Of a DNA stretch of 48,802 nucleotides, positions 25,480 through 34,058 are shown in pieces. The translations under genes were made by a program, and so were the position numbers. Under the pieces are notes generated by a model, which was not told where the DNA came from, searched no databases, and saw only the letters and a list, made by a program, of their open reading frames with translations. The DNA comes from a bacterium (lineage in GTDB: Bacteria; Desulfobacterota; DSWW01): assembly GCA_028277985.1 (NCBI GenBank), contig JANQFG010000199.1, positions 1 through 48,802 on the forward strand. The letters are read 5' to 3'. How positions within the stretch are numbered: position 1 is the first letter of the stretch; every line of letters begins with the position of its first letter.

Positions 25480-27264
25480 ATGAGATCTCGAATGCGTCTC
25501 GTGGGATGGAACCTGTCCGTCCTGTTGCCCTGCCTGTTCGCGGCAGGCGTTTGCCTGGCCGCAGACAAAATCGAGCCGTCCGTTGCGCCGGAGATGCTCG
25601 AGCACACCCGGCACTTCGAGAAGAAGGTCTACAAGATCGGCGACAACGTCTACTCGGCGGTCGGATACAGCCTGGGCAATGCGGTCATGGTCGTGGGAAA
25701 GGACGGCGTCATCCTGGTCGACGTGACCACGACAAAGGAAGACGGTGCGGCGGCGTGGGCCGCTCTGCGTCAATACACGGACAAGCCGGTGAAGGCGGTC
25801 GTCTACACCCACTTCCATCCTGATCACTGGGGCGGAGTCAAGGCTTTTGTGAGCGAAGAGGACGTGAAGGCGGGCAAGGTGGAGATCATCTCCCACGCAA
25901 CCCTGCTGGACAACGTGGTGCGCCAGGGGGGCCTCGTCGGGCCGATCCTGTCGATGCGTACTGCCTACTCCTTCGGTGCGGCACTCCCCCAGGAGGACCT
26001 TGAGGGCACCCACGACGGGATCGGGCCGAAGGTGAACCTTGGGCTGTGTACCTTCATCGCTCCGACAAAGACCTTCCAGGACGAGTTGGACGTCACGATC
26101 GCCGGCGTGAAGATGCACATGCTCTACGTGCCCTCAGAGGCGCCTGACGAGATCGTAGTCTACCTGCCGAAGGAGAAGATACTTCTTTCGGCAGAGGTGA
26201 TCCAGGGGCCCACCCTGCCGAACATCCATACCCTGCGAGGCACCAAGTTCCGCGACCCGCTGCAGTGGTACAGGAGCATCGACCGGTTGCGCGCCTTCAA
26301 GGCGGAAAACATGGTTCCCTCCCACGGCCAGCCCGTGTATGGAGCGGAAAAGGTGGAAGAGGTTCTGCGAATGACCCGAGACGGGATCCAGTTCGTCCAC
26401 GATCAGACCATTCGGCACATGAACAAGGGCATGACCCCCGACGAGCTGGCCGAGACCGTGGCGTTCCCACAATACCTGGCCGAGTACAAGCCCTACCTGC
26501 GGGAGTACTACGGCACAGTGAAGCACACGACGCGGCAGGTCTACTCCGGATATCTTGGCTGGTTTGCCGGGGATCCGGTCGACCTCGACCCGACTCCTCC
26601 TGTGGAGAAAGCAAAGCGTACCGTAGAACTGATGGGCGGCAGGAACAAGGTGTTGGCAGCAGCAAAGAAGGCCTTCCAGAAGGGGGACAATCAGTGGGCC
26701 GCCGAGCTGTGTACCCTACTCGTTCGCGTTAACAAGGAAGACCAGGAGGCCCGTGGCGTCAAGGCCGCGGCCTACCGGAAGATGGGCTACGCATCGATCA
26801 ATTCCAACTGGCGGAACTGGTACCTCATGGCGGCCATGGAGCTGGAGGGAAAGATCGTGCCCATGCAGCTGCTTTCCACCATGTCCAAGAACTGGGTCAC
26901 GCCGGACATCATGGCCCAGTGGCCTGCCAGCCGGCTCATTCATGGCATGACCGTGCGCCTGAAGGCAGAGGATACGCTGGACACACGTGTTACTGCCGGC
27001 TTCAAGTTCCCGGACACGGGGGAGGCATGCGGCCTGGAGATCCGCAGAAGCGTGGCTCAATTCCACGACGAGCTGCCCGGGAAGACCGACTTCACGCTGA
27101 TCATTCCGAAGCGCTACTTCCTTGCCGTCGCCTTCGGCAAGGCCACGCTCGAGGATGGCCTGGCAAAGGGCATCGTCAAGATCGAGGGCAACCCGGAGTT
27201 GGTCGGGCTCTTCTTCGCGAGCTTCGACAGCCCCGCGTACCCGATTCGGCTCACCCTCCGATGA
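25480..27264 (+). CDS. Exported alkylsulfatase-like metallo-beta-lactamase-fold hydrolase
   Basis: This 594-residue protein has a signal peptide (residues 1-28, cleavage near CLA-AD). The metallo-hydrolase motif HFHPDH gives metal ligands H111, H113, D115 and H116. A dimerisation domain follows (KMHMLYVPSEAPDE onward, PSHGQPVYG) and an SCP2-like C-terminal domain from about residue 480. This order is that of SdsA1/YjcS-type secondary alkylsulfatases, which release sulfate from alkyl sulfates in the periplasm. AAAGGAGGG eight bases upstream fixes the start. It may release an alcohol substrate for cytoplasmic pathways, or act on another ester; the substrate is not certain. Confidence 0.87.
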   Translation: MRSRMRLVGWNLSVLLPCLFAAGVCLAADKIEPSVAPEMLEHTRHFEKKVYKIGDNVYSAVGYSLGNAVMVVGKDGVILVDVTTTKEDGAAAWAALRQYTDKPVKAVVYTHFHPDHWGGVKAFVSEEDVKAGKVEIISHATLLDNVVRQGGLVGPILSMRTAYSFGAALPQEDLEGTHDGIGPKVNLGLCTFIAPTKTFQDELDVTIAGVKMHMLYVPSEAPDEIVVYLPKEKILLSAEVIQGPTLPNIHTLRGTKFRDPLQWYRSIDRLRAFKAENMVPSHGQPVYGAEKVEEVLRMTRDGIQFVHDQTIRHMNKGMTPDELAETVAFPQYLAEYKPYLREYYGTVKHTTRQVYSGYLGWFAGDPVDLDPTPPVEKAKRTVELMGGRNKVLAAAKKAFQKGDNQWAAELCTLLVRVNKEDQEARGVKAAAYRKMGYASINSNWRNWYLMAAMELEGKIVPMQLLSTMSKNWVTPDIMAQWPASRLIHGMTVRLKAEDTLDTRVTAGFKFPDTGEACGLEIRRSVAQFHDELPGKTDFTLIIPKRYFLAVAFGKATLEDGLAKGIVKIEGNPELVGLFFASFDSPAYPIRLTLR

Positions 27265-27304
27265 GCCGCTGCCCCTGTGGGGATGTCTCGCTCTCTCCGC
27301 GGAT

Positions 27305-27402
27305 ATTGCGAGCCGAAGGCGTGGCAATCCCCCGGCTCAGTGAGCTGCGCAAAATCGGGGACAGCCACCGAATTGCTTTTGGGGAGTTGAGTGGCTGTCC
27401 CC
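27305..27402. repeat. Two repeat families between the hydrolase and TetR genes
   Basis: Bases 27305-27333 hold the ATTGCGAGCCGAAGG-type unit, whose first 25 bases match 1635-1659 exactly. Bases 27357-27368 and 27391-27402 are an inverted pair of the GGGGACAGCCAC core of the REP arrays near 38-40 kb, separated by 22 bases, and could form a hairpin. The rest of the 27265-27517 gap shows nothing coding. Confidence 0.8.
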
Positions 27403-27517
27403 GAATTATCATCTCCACTGGCCCACCTTGGACGTGGACATTAGCCTGACTACCCTCGATGACCCGGAAAAGACCCCTCTAGTCTAGAGGTCTGACCCCT
27501 GAATCCTGTTTTTTTTG

Positions 27518-27545
27518 TTGACAGGATGGCGCGGCGCGTTATATT
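27518..27545 (+). promoter_or_regulatory. Sigma-70 promoter of the TetR-family gene
   Basis: A perfect TTGACA (27518-27523) lies 16 bases before TATATT (27540-27545); reading the -10 as TATTCT gives a spacer of 18. The operator palindrome at 27549-27564 begins three bases after the -10 box, where a bound repressor would block transcription. Transcription would start near 27552. Confidence 0.65.
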
Positions 27546-27548
27546 CTA

Positions 27549-27564
27549 TTGATCAAATGATCAA
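27549..27564. promoter_or_regulatory. TetR operator copy 1 (autoregulatory)
   Basis: TTGATCA-AA-TGATCAA is a palindrome with perfect 7-base arms, overlapping the expected transcription start of the TetR gene. Its half-site equals that of the palindrome at 28214-28229, and the two copies bracket the gene. Confidence 0.65.
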
Positions 27565-27583
27565 GAAATGCGGCGGCCCGTCC

Positions 27584-28195
27584 ATGGCATCGGAAAAAAA
27601 TCAGGACCCCGGAAAAAGAGAGCAGATCCTCCTTGCGGCACAGCAGGTCTTCGCCGAAAAGGGTTTCAAGGGGGCAACCATCCGCGGAGTCGCAGAGAAG
27701 GCGGGCATTGCGAGCAGCCTTATCTTCTACTACTTCAAGAACAAGACAGCCCTCTACGAGGCCGTGTTCCAGAGCTTCTTCGACCAGCTCGAGGATCTGG
27801 TCCGCCAGAACCTGAGCCTGGATCTCGATCGACTCGGACAGCTCAGGCAGTTCCTGTTCACCCTGACCGACTACGGAAAAGAACACCGCGACATGATGCG
27901 GATGCTCCTCCGGGAGATCATCGACAACGGCCACCTCGTGGACAAGATCGCCCAGGAATACTTCAATCCGCTGTTCGAGATCGCCGTCCAATTCTTCAAA
28001 GACGGTAAGAGGGAGGCCCTTTTTCGGGAAGTGGATGCTCTGCACTACATCCACAGCTTCATCGGGATGAATCTGTTCTATTTCGTCGCGGAGCCAATCG
28101 TTCAGGCAGCGGGAACAGGGAAACCGTACAGCGCCGAGGAGGTGGAAAGGCGGAAGATCGAGGTCTGGAACCTGATCCGCTCCAGCCTGACGTAA
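27584..28195 (+). CDS. TetR-family transcriptional regulator
   Basis: This is a regulator of 203 residues from ATG27584. The N-terminal helix-turn-helix reads KREQILLAAQQVF, then KGFKGATIRGVAEKAGI and LIFYYFKNKTALY, the standard TetR pattern; the C-terminal two-thirds is a helical ligand-binding domain like those of AcrR/FadR-type repressors. In-frame ATG27557 lies inside the operator and only a few bases after the predicted transcription start, and TTG27515 lies inside the promoter, so ATG27584 is preferred although its ribosome-binding site is poor. It most likely represses itself and the radical SAM/hydrolase pair downstream. Confidence 0.88.
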   Translation: MASEKNQDPGKREQILLAAQQVFAEKGFKGATIRGVAEKAGIASSLIFYYFKNKTALYEAVFQSFFDQLEDLVRQNLSLDLDRLGQLRQFLFTLTDYGKEHRDMMRMLLREIIDNGHLVDKIAQEYFNPLFEIAVQFFKDGKREALFREVDALHYIHSFIGMNLFYFVAEPIVQAAGTGKPYSAEEVERRKIEVWNLIRSSLT

Positions 28196-28213
28196 AAAAT
28201 TTTGGTCCGAATA

Positions 28214-28229
28214 TTGATCAATTGATCAA
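28214..28229. promoter_or_regulatory. TetR operator copy 2, upstream of the radical SAM gene
   Basis: TTGATCAATTGATCAA is a perfect 16-base palindrome, 45 bases before the ATG at 28274. It uses the same half-site as the palindrome over the TetR promoter. Its position suits repression of the radical SAM/hydrolase operon. Confidence 0.65.
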
Positions 28230-28273
28230 ACACCGGGAATCGTGAACCGTCAAGACTTGAGGGGAGTGGAGCC

Positions 28274-30097
28274 ATGAAGGACGTACTGCTTTCGACGACG
28301 TGGGGCCCTTTTCACGAGCAGTTCTTCAACACCTCGCCGATCGACATCATGAATCAGCGCTTCAGCCGGGGCTGTGACATCTTCTCGATGAACGGGCACC
28401 TGCACATGAACTGGGCCCATCTGATCGCGCAGAACATCGACCGCCCCAGCGTGTTCCTGGAGTATCCCAGGAAGGAGGACTTTCTGGAAGAGGTGGACAA
28501 GGGATACGAGTACATAGGCCTGTCCGCTTTTCACAACCAGGTGGACGACCTGGTGGAAATGTGCAAGGCCGTTCGGGCCAGGGCCCCCCGCTCGAAGATC
28601 GTTCTCGGCGGCTTTGGAGCCGTTGGACTCGAGGCGACCCGGACCCAGGAAGAGCTGGACGCCCTTTGTGACCATCTGTGTCACGAAGAAGGCACAACCT
28701 ACTTCCGCTGGGTTCTGGGGGAGAACACGGACCGGCCCATGTTCCACTCTCACCTTCCCAAATGGGGCTACTCCCTTCCGATGCTCAACCCCCACCCTGT
28801 GGGCTGCATCCCGGTCGTGGTCGGCTCCCTGGGCTGTCCGAACGCGTGCGATTTCTGCGGGACCACCGAAATGTTCCAGCACAGGCGCGTAGAGATCATG
28901 AGCCCGGAGCAGGTCTACCGGGAATTCCAGCGCGCCTGGCGGGAGAACCCGAACACGCTCCAGTTCGCACTCCTGGAGGAGGACACGTTCCAGAACGTGG
29001 AATATGTCCAGGAATTGGGCCGCCTGTTGAGGGAGGACACAGAGTTCGGATTGGGATACTTCAACTTCTACTGTCTTTCTTCGGTCCGCTCCATGAGCCA
29101 ATGGAGCTTCGAGGACATGGCCATGACCGGGTGCTCCACCGTCTTCGTGGGTGTGGAGTCGAAGTTTGCCGGCGACAACGGCTATGGCAAGAAGGAAGGG
29201 CTGTGCCACAAGGAGGTGTTCGATGGCCTCCACCACGTGGGGATCTCCACCACGGGTGCGTGGATGGTCGGATTCGATTTCCAGACCCGGGAAAACGTCG
29301 AAGAGGATCTCCAGGATTTCATCGACTTGTATCCTACCCTGCAGCAGCTCACCCGGGTCTGTCCGTTTCCGCCCACGCCCATGTGGAAAGCGATGCGGGA
29401 TGAAGGCCGAATTCGCGATGACGTCAAGTGGGAAGATGTGAGCTTCTACGGCGGCGGCGGGATGGTGCTCAGCAACCTCTATGAGCACGAGGTCGGAGAA
29501 ATCATCGAGAGAGGCTACAAGCTTCTCTACGAAACCCACGGCGCGTGCATCGCCCGGATGCTTCACGTGAACCTGATGGGATACGAACACTTCATGGAGA
29601 AGCGGCACCGCAACCGATTCTTCGAGGACCGGGCCCTTTACCACAAGCGGCTGGCCTATTCCTTCTTCCCGATCCTCAAGGCCATGGAGATCTACGCACC
29701 GAACAGCACGGTCCGAAAGAAGATGAAGGACATAAGGCGGATGTACATCCGCCTCATGGGCGAGCCCACGGAATTTCAGAAGATGCTCGAACAGGGCTTC
29801 ACCCTGAGATCGGGCCTGGCGAGGCTTCAGGACATGCTTCATCCGGCCGACAACAATGTGACCGAGGAGGCCTTCAAGAAATACATCTACGACAAGCCTG
29901 CCCCTGAATATCCGGATTGCCCCTACAAGGTGGAGTACCCGCACCGAACCCGAGGGTTCAGCCTGAACCGCCAGGCGAGGGCGAACCTTCGCAGGGCCCT
30001 GACCGGAGTGGAGAGAGTCACAAGATGGGTCGGACGATCCCGACAAGACCGGCCTGACGCTGGCGTGGCTCCCGGCTCTTTCGGGATGTTCCTCTGA
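28274..30097 (+). CDS. B12-binding-domain-type radical SAM protein
   Basis: This 607-residue protein has an N-terminal Rossmann-like region (about residues 50-125, with GLSAFHNQ and VLGGFG) of the cobalamin-binding type, then the radical SAM core with C188, C192 and C195 (CPNACDFC). A Cys-poor C-terminal extension of about 200 residues follows. The cobalamin lower-ligand motif DxHxxG is not visible, as in many members of this class. Such enzymes often methylate unactivated carbons or rearrange lipids (HpnJ, HpnP, BchE relatives). GGGGAGTGGAGCC gives the ribosome-binding site. It is followed after 29 bases by a hydrolase gene and is controlled, by inference, by the TetR gene upstream. The reaction is unknown. 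Confidence 0.85.
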   Translation: MKDVLLSTTWGPFHEQFFNTSPIDIMNQRFSRGCDIFSMNGHLHMNWAHLIAQNIDRPSVFLEYPRKEDFLEEVDKGYEYIGLSAFHNQVDDLVEMCKAVRARAPRSKIVLGGFGAVGLEATRTQEELDALCDHLCHEEGTTYFRWVLGENTDRPMFHSHLPKWGYSLPMLNPHPVGCIPVVVGSLGCPNACDFCGTTEMFQHRRVEIMSPEQVYREFQRAWRENPNTLQFALLEEDTFQNVEYVQELGRLLREDTEFGLGYFNFYCLSSVRSMSQWSFEDMAMTGCSTVFVGVESKFAGDNGYGKKEGLCHKEVFDGLHHVGISTTGAWMVGFDFQTRENVEEDLQDFIDLYPTLQQLTRVCPFPPTPMWKAMRDEGRIRDDVKWEDVSFYGGGGMVLSNLYEHEVGEIIERGYKLLYETHGACIARMLHVNLMGYEHFMEKRHRNRFFEDRALYHKRLAYSFFPILKAMEIYAPNSTVRKKMKDIRRMYIRLMGEPTEFQKMLEQGFTLRSGLARLQDMLHPADNNVTEEAFKKYIYDKPAPEYPDCPYKVEYPHRTRGFSLNRQARANLRRALTGVERVTRWVGRSRQDRPDAGVAPGSFGMFL

Positions 30098-30126
30098 GAA
30101 CCACCGGCCGACAGGAGAACCGTAGG

Positions 30127-30990
30127 ATGCTTCCAAAGGACCAGCCCCTTCAGAAGAACATGGTCGAGCTCGGGGACGTGACCGTGGCCTATATCGATCA
30201 GGGTAAGGGCCGACCCATCCTGCTCGTCCACGGAATCCCCACGTCCAGCTATCTGTGGAGGAACGTGATTCGGGACCTGGAGGGTGAGTTCCGGCTGATC
30301 GCGCCCGATCTCATGGGGCTGGGCGACACGGAAACCCCGCTCGATCACCGCTACGACATGGAGGCGCAGGCTGAGAAGTTGCTGGAGCTTGCCGACCGGC
30401 TCGAGTTGGACACCTTCACGCTCGTCTGCCATGACCAGGGCGGAGCGGCGGCCCAGTGGCTCGCCGTGCACAACCCGGAACGAATCGAGCGGTTCATCAT
30501 GACCAACTGCGTCTGCTACGACAACTGGCCCGTTCCGGTCGTGGCCCGCTTCGCCAAGATACTCCGCCTGAAGCCCGCAGCATTCCTCATGAACCGGCTT
30601 GGATTGAGCGATTTGTGGGCAAAATCCCCGGTGGGTATTCGTTTGGGCATGCACAACCCGAAGGCTGTCTCCGACTTCGCGATCGAAGAGTACTCAAAGG
30701 TCAACCGAATGGGCCCGGACAAGTTCGAGCAGTTCCGGCTCTTCACCCTGGCCGGGGACTATCGGTACACCATGGAGGCGGCGAAGATGTTCTGCGAATT
30801 CGACCGCCCCACCATCATCGTGTGGGGAGGCAACGACCGATTGTTGAACGTCTCCTGGGGGCGGAAACTCTATGACGACATCGCCGGGGCCCGCAGAATG
30901 GAGGTCGTGCCCTTTGCCGGCCACTTCCTTCAGGAGGAGAAGCCGGAGCTGGTGGCGAAGTACATCCGGGAATTCATGAGCGAAGAGTAG
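30127..30990 (+). CDS. Alpha/beta hydrolase of the haloalkane dehalogenase group
   Basis: This 287-residue alpha/beta hydrolase has HGIPTSSYLWRN as oxyanion loop, an aspartate nucleophile D103 in CHDQGG, an acid in WGGNDR and a C-terminal His in FAGHFLQ. The aspartate nucleophile and the PTSSYLWRN string are those of haloalkane dehalogenases, but the two halide-holding residues differ: the Asn after HG is Ile37 and the Trp after the nucleophile is Gln104. Dehalogenation is therefore doubtful; epoxide, ester or another C-X bond is possible. It is the last gene of the TetR-flanked unit. Confidence 0.85.
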   Translation: MLPKDQPLQKNMVELGDVTVAYIDQGKGRPILLVHGIPTSSYLWRNVIRDLEGEFRLIAPDLMGLGDTETPLDHRYDMEAQAEKLLELADRLELDTFTLVCHDQGGAAAQWLAVHNPERIERFIMTNCVCYDNWPVPVVARFAKILRLKPAAFLMNRLGLSDLWAKSPVGIRLGMHNPKAVSDFAIEEYSKVNRMGPDKFEQFRLFTLAGDYRYTMEAAKMFCEFDRPTIIVWGGNDRLLNVSWGRKLYDDIAGARRMEVVPFAGHFLQEEKPELVAKYIREFMSEE

Positions 30991-30996
30991 CGGCTT

Positions 30997-31902
30997 TCAG
31001 CCCTTTTCCTTTAGCTCTCTTTCGCGCTGTTTGTACAACACATCTTCGAAGTCTAGGGAGTCCGGGTCCATGAGCCAGCGGAATTCACCCCGGGCGGCGG
31101 CCTCCTCGAGCACTTCCCGATATCGCTTGTAGTTCGGCGGTGCGATGGGAACCACTTTCTCCCAGTCCGCCACGATGGCAACCTCCGGGCAGATCTTCGC
31201 GCAATAGTAGCAGTAGACGCACGGGTCCTGCATGCGTGGGGGATCCGCTTCAGGATCGATCCCATCCACGGGGCAGGCCTCTGCGCACTCCCCGCATTGA
31301 ATGCATCTCTCCTCGTCTATGTGCATGGGAGGCATGACGCTGCCCAGGAATTCGAGGGTGAACGACTCGGACTGCTGGACCCATTCCTGTTTCTTCTCTC
31401 CCGGTTCGGGTATGAGTCCCTGCTCTCCCGCGGCGATTCGTTTGCTTCGCTCTGCGATCTCTCGCCCGAAGGCGCGTGCCTCCTCGTACTCCTGTTCATC
31501 CGGGTGGCCCGTCGTCAGAGTCGGGTAAGGATAGAAGGGAATCGTCCCGTCCGCGTACGTATCGTGATAACCCACGACCCGGATCCCCTTCTTCATCAAG
31601 GCCTCTGCCATGTAGATCAGTGTATTCCCCATCACAGAGCCGTGAGAGCAGAAGACGAACCACTGCTTATCCGGAAGATCCGGCAGCCCCTGCATGAAGT
31701 CCCGGACGTTGAAGGGCGAGTTGTAGTAAAAAACGGGAGTGCCAAGGCCGACCAGATCATAGTCGGCCAGCGACTCCGTTTTCACCTCCCTGAGGGTCTT
31801 GAAGTCACAAGTGCCCCCGGCTTCAACGATGCCGTCCCGGATCTGCTCTGCGACCTTGCGGGTGAATCCTGACTGGGAAAAATAGATGATCAGAGTTTTC
31901 AT
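30997..31902 (-). CDS. EFR1-type flavodoxin-ferredoxin fusion
   Basis: This 301-residue cytosolic electron carrier joins an N-terminal flavodoxin domain (FMN loop FSQSGFTRK at residues 8-16) to a C-terminal 2x[4Fe-4S] ferredoxin with cysteines 200, 203, 206, 210 and 228, 231, 234, 238. This arrangement is the EFR1 family common in strict anaerobes. It converges on the hydrolase gene with only six bases between stops and is 21 bases behind the helicase gene. It may feed low-potential electrons to radical SAM or reductive enzymes; the partner is not evident. Confidence 0.9.
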   Translation of the reverse strand: MKTLIIYFSQSGFTRKVAEQIRDGIVEAGGTCDFKTLREVKTESLADYDLVGLGTPVFYYNSPFNVRDFMQGLPDLPDKQWFVFCSHGSVMGNTLIYMAEALMKKGIRVVGYHDTYADGTIPFYPYPTLTTGHPDEQEYEEARAFGREIAERSKRIAAGEQGLIPEPGEKKQEWVQQSESFTLEFLGSVMPPMHIDEERCIQCGECAEACPVDGIDPEADPPRMQDPCVYCYYCAKICPEVAIVADWEKVVPIAPPNYKRYREVLEEAAARGEFRWLMDPDSLDFEDVLYKQRERELKEKG

Positions 31903-31923
31903 GGTCTTTTCTCCCTTTCTCGG

Positions 31924-34050
31924 TCAGAACCAGACCGGTTCGCGGAAGATGAGCGGGATCGCCTCGGCAGCGGTCTCGGCCAGCTCGGGATGGGACCGGC
32001 GGAGGCCGATGATCTGATTGAGGTGATCCGCGGTTCGCATGATCATCATGGACATGGCGCCCTCCTCCAGCGGAACGGCGCTGAGCAGGGCCTCCCAGCT
32101 CACGCCCTTGGCCCAGAGAAAGGCGGCGAGGGCGGGCCAGGCCGGAATCTCGGAGATCTCGAACCCGCTTTTCTTCATCCGCCTGCTCAGACCTTTCAGA
32201 TCCTTCTTCATCCCGTCCAGCCGGCGGGTAAGCTCACGGGAGCTGAACGTGAGGGACCTTTCCAGCTCCTCGCCTCGATCGCCGTCCACCACGAAGGGCG
32301 CAATCATCGCGGCTACGATCTCGGGTGCAGCCCCTTCGAAAGAGCCGGACCGTATCGCCTCGGCCACGAGCAACGGATGGTCCAGGCGTAGCTGGGCAGC
32401 CCACTGCCCCTCCCAGGTGAGCAGGTCCTGGTCGTCCACGAACCCGGTCTCCTGGAGGAAGCCCTTGTGCCGCAGGAAGTCCTGCCACAGGGCTTCGCAT
32501 ATATCGACCCGGTGCGACTTCGCGCGCGCCCCTCTCTTCCTGCGCGCCTCGATCTTGCGGGCCTGCTGGAAGGCTGCCAGGGACCGATCGATCAGCACCC
32601 GAACCTCCTCGGGGCGGTGCGACTGCAGCAGGTTGAGCACCATCGAGAAGTTGATCCGGATCTGGCTCTCGATGGCGTCGGGCGGTGAATGGAGCCGCTG
32701 ATGGATCAGCTTCGGGTTCTGGTACGGGCCGGGAATGATCAGGGCAAACCCGACCCGGTCCTTGCCCCGTCTACCCGCCCTTCCGATCATCTGCTGAAGG
32801 TCGGTGGCCGAAAGGTCCTGGAATTCCTTGCCGTCGAAGCGATCGCTCTGGACGAGCACCACGGAGCGCGCAGGGAAATCGACACCGCCTGCAACCGTGG
32901 AGGTGGCAAAGATCGCCTCCAGATGGCCCTTGACCATCATCTGCTCGACGACCACCTTCCAGTGGGGTAGATGGCCGGCATGATGGGAAGCCACCCGCCC
33001 TTCCACCATGTGTGGCATGGCCCTGTGGGTCTTCAGGAAGGGATACCGCTCGAGGCAATCGTCCAGGTCTCTCCGGAAGGCGGCTTGTTCTTCCGGATCG
33101 ACGTCTCTCTGGGTGAACTGGGTGATGGCCCGGTCGCACTCGGCCCGCGACTTGAGAAAGAAGATCGCGGGCAGCAGATTGTACCTTCTCATGCGGCTCA
33201 AGACCTGGTCGTACTGGGGCGGCGGCGGGCGGCGCCTGCCTCTCCGCTTGGCGAGCGCCTCGATGCATCGCTCTACGTCTCGCAGCAGGCCCTTTTTCCC
33301 GCTCAGCATTCCGATCTGGCCGTCCGGGTAGAGGAACAGGGGATACAGCGGCACCGGCCGCTCGTCGGAGCCGACCACTGCACATTCCACGCCGCGTATC
33401 GAGGCGAGCCAGTCGACGAGCTCTCTCGTGTTCCGGATCGTGGCGGACAGGAGAAGCAGACGTGTCGAGGAGGGCACGTAGATCAGGGTCTCCTCCCAGA
33501 CGACCCCGCGCTCGAGCTCGCCCAGGTAGTGGGCCTCGTCGAGGATGACCAGCTCGTAGGGCAGGGGTGTCTTCTGCCACATGCAATCATAGAGCTGGTT
33601 CCGGAGGATCTCCGTGGTTCCCACGATGAGCGGTGCCTGGGCGTTCTCCTTGCGGTCGCCGGTGACGATGCCCACGCGCTCCGTTCCGAAGACCTTTCCG
33701 AACTCCTCGAACTTCGCGTTCGAGAGCGCCTTGAGGGGACAGGCGTACCAGGCGTGGCCGCCCGAGTCCAAGCATTGCTGGATCGCCTGTTGTGCGATCC
33801 AGGTCTTCCCGGACCCGGTGGGGGCCGAGACGAGCACATCGCTCACCTTGAGCCTGTCGACCGCCTCGGTCTGGAACGGGTCGGGTTGGAAGGGCTCGTC
33901 CTCTGGGACGCCGATCTGGGCAAGGATCGCTGCAAACCTCGCGTCAGGTCTTCTCGGGCCGCTCGGGATCGGCTTCGGCTTTGCTCGTCGGCGGGGGGGA
34001 CGGCGCTTCTTTCGTTTTGGGTGGCCTTGAGATTTTGGTTTCGATTCCAC
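31924..34050 (-). CDS. Ski2-like superfamily 2 helicase
   Basis: This 708-residue ATP-dependent helicase has a lysine/arginine-rich N-terminal tail (residues 4-34), Walker A APTGSGKT (76-83), DEAH (171-174), motif III LLSATIRN, and motif VI QMIGRAGRRGKDR. The pattern and the long gap between motifs are those of Ski2/Mtr4-like or Lhr-related helicases rather than RecQ or RecG. Acting on RNA or structured DNA is plausible. It is translated just after Ddl (8-base gap), so the two are probably cotranscribed, but no functional link is apparent. Confidence 0.88.
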   Translation of the reverse strand: MESKPKSQGHPKRKKRRPPRRRAKPKPIPSGPRRPDARFAAILAQIGVPEDEPFQPDPFQTEAVDRLKVSDVLVSAPTGSGKTWIAQQAIQQCLDSGGHAWYACPLKALSNAKFEEFGKVFGTERVGIVTGDRKENAQAPLIVGTTEILRNQLYDCMWQKTPLPYELVILDEAHYLGELERGVVWEETLIYVPSSTRLLLLSATIRNTRELVDWLASIRGVECAVVGSDERPVPLYPLFLYPDGQIGMLSGKKGLLRDVERCIEALAKRRGRRRPPPPQYDQVLSRMRRYNLLPAIFFLKSRAECDRAITQFTQRDVDPEEQAAFRRDLDDCLERYPFLKTHRAMPHMVEGRVASHHAGHLPHWKVVVEQMMVKGHLEAIFATSTVAGGVDFPARSVVLVQSDRFDGKEFQDLSATDLQQMIGRAGRRGKDRVGFALIIPGPYQNPKLIHQRLHSPPDAIESQIRINFSMVLNLLQSHRPEEVRVLIDRSLAAFQQARKIEARRKRGARAKSHRVDICEALWQDFLRHKGFLQETGFVDDQDLLTWEGQWAAQLRLDHPLLVAEAIRSGSFEGAAPEIVAAMIAPFVVDGDRGEELERSLTFSSRELTRRLDGMKKDLKGLSRRMKKSGFEISEIPAWPALAAFLWAKGVSWEALLSAVPLEEGAMSMMIMRTADHLNQIIGLRRSHPELAETAAEAIPLIFREPVWF

Positions 34051-34058
34051 GATGCCTT

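Noticed and set aside
27515..27583. TTG or ATG27557 start for the TetR gene
   Set aside because: The TTG lies within the promoter and ATG27557 within the operator, just after the expected transcription start.
28250..30136. A 628-codon open frame on the minus strand
   Set aside because: It is antisense to the radical SAM gene, with low-complexity His/Val/Gly composition typical of the shadow of a GC-rich gene.
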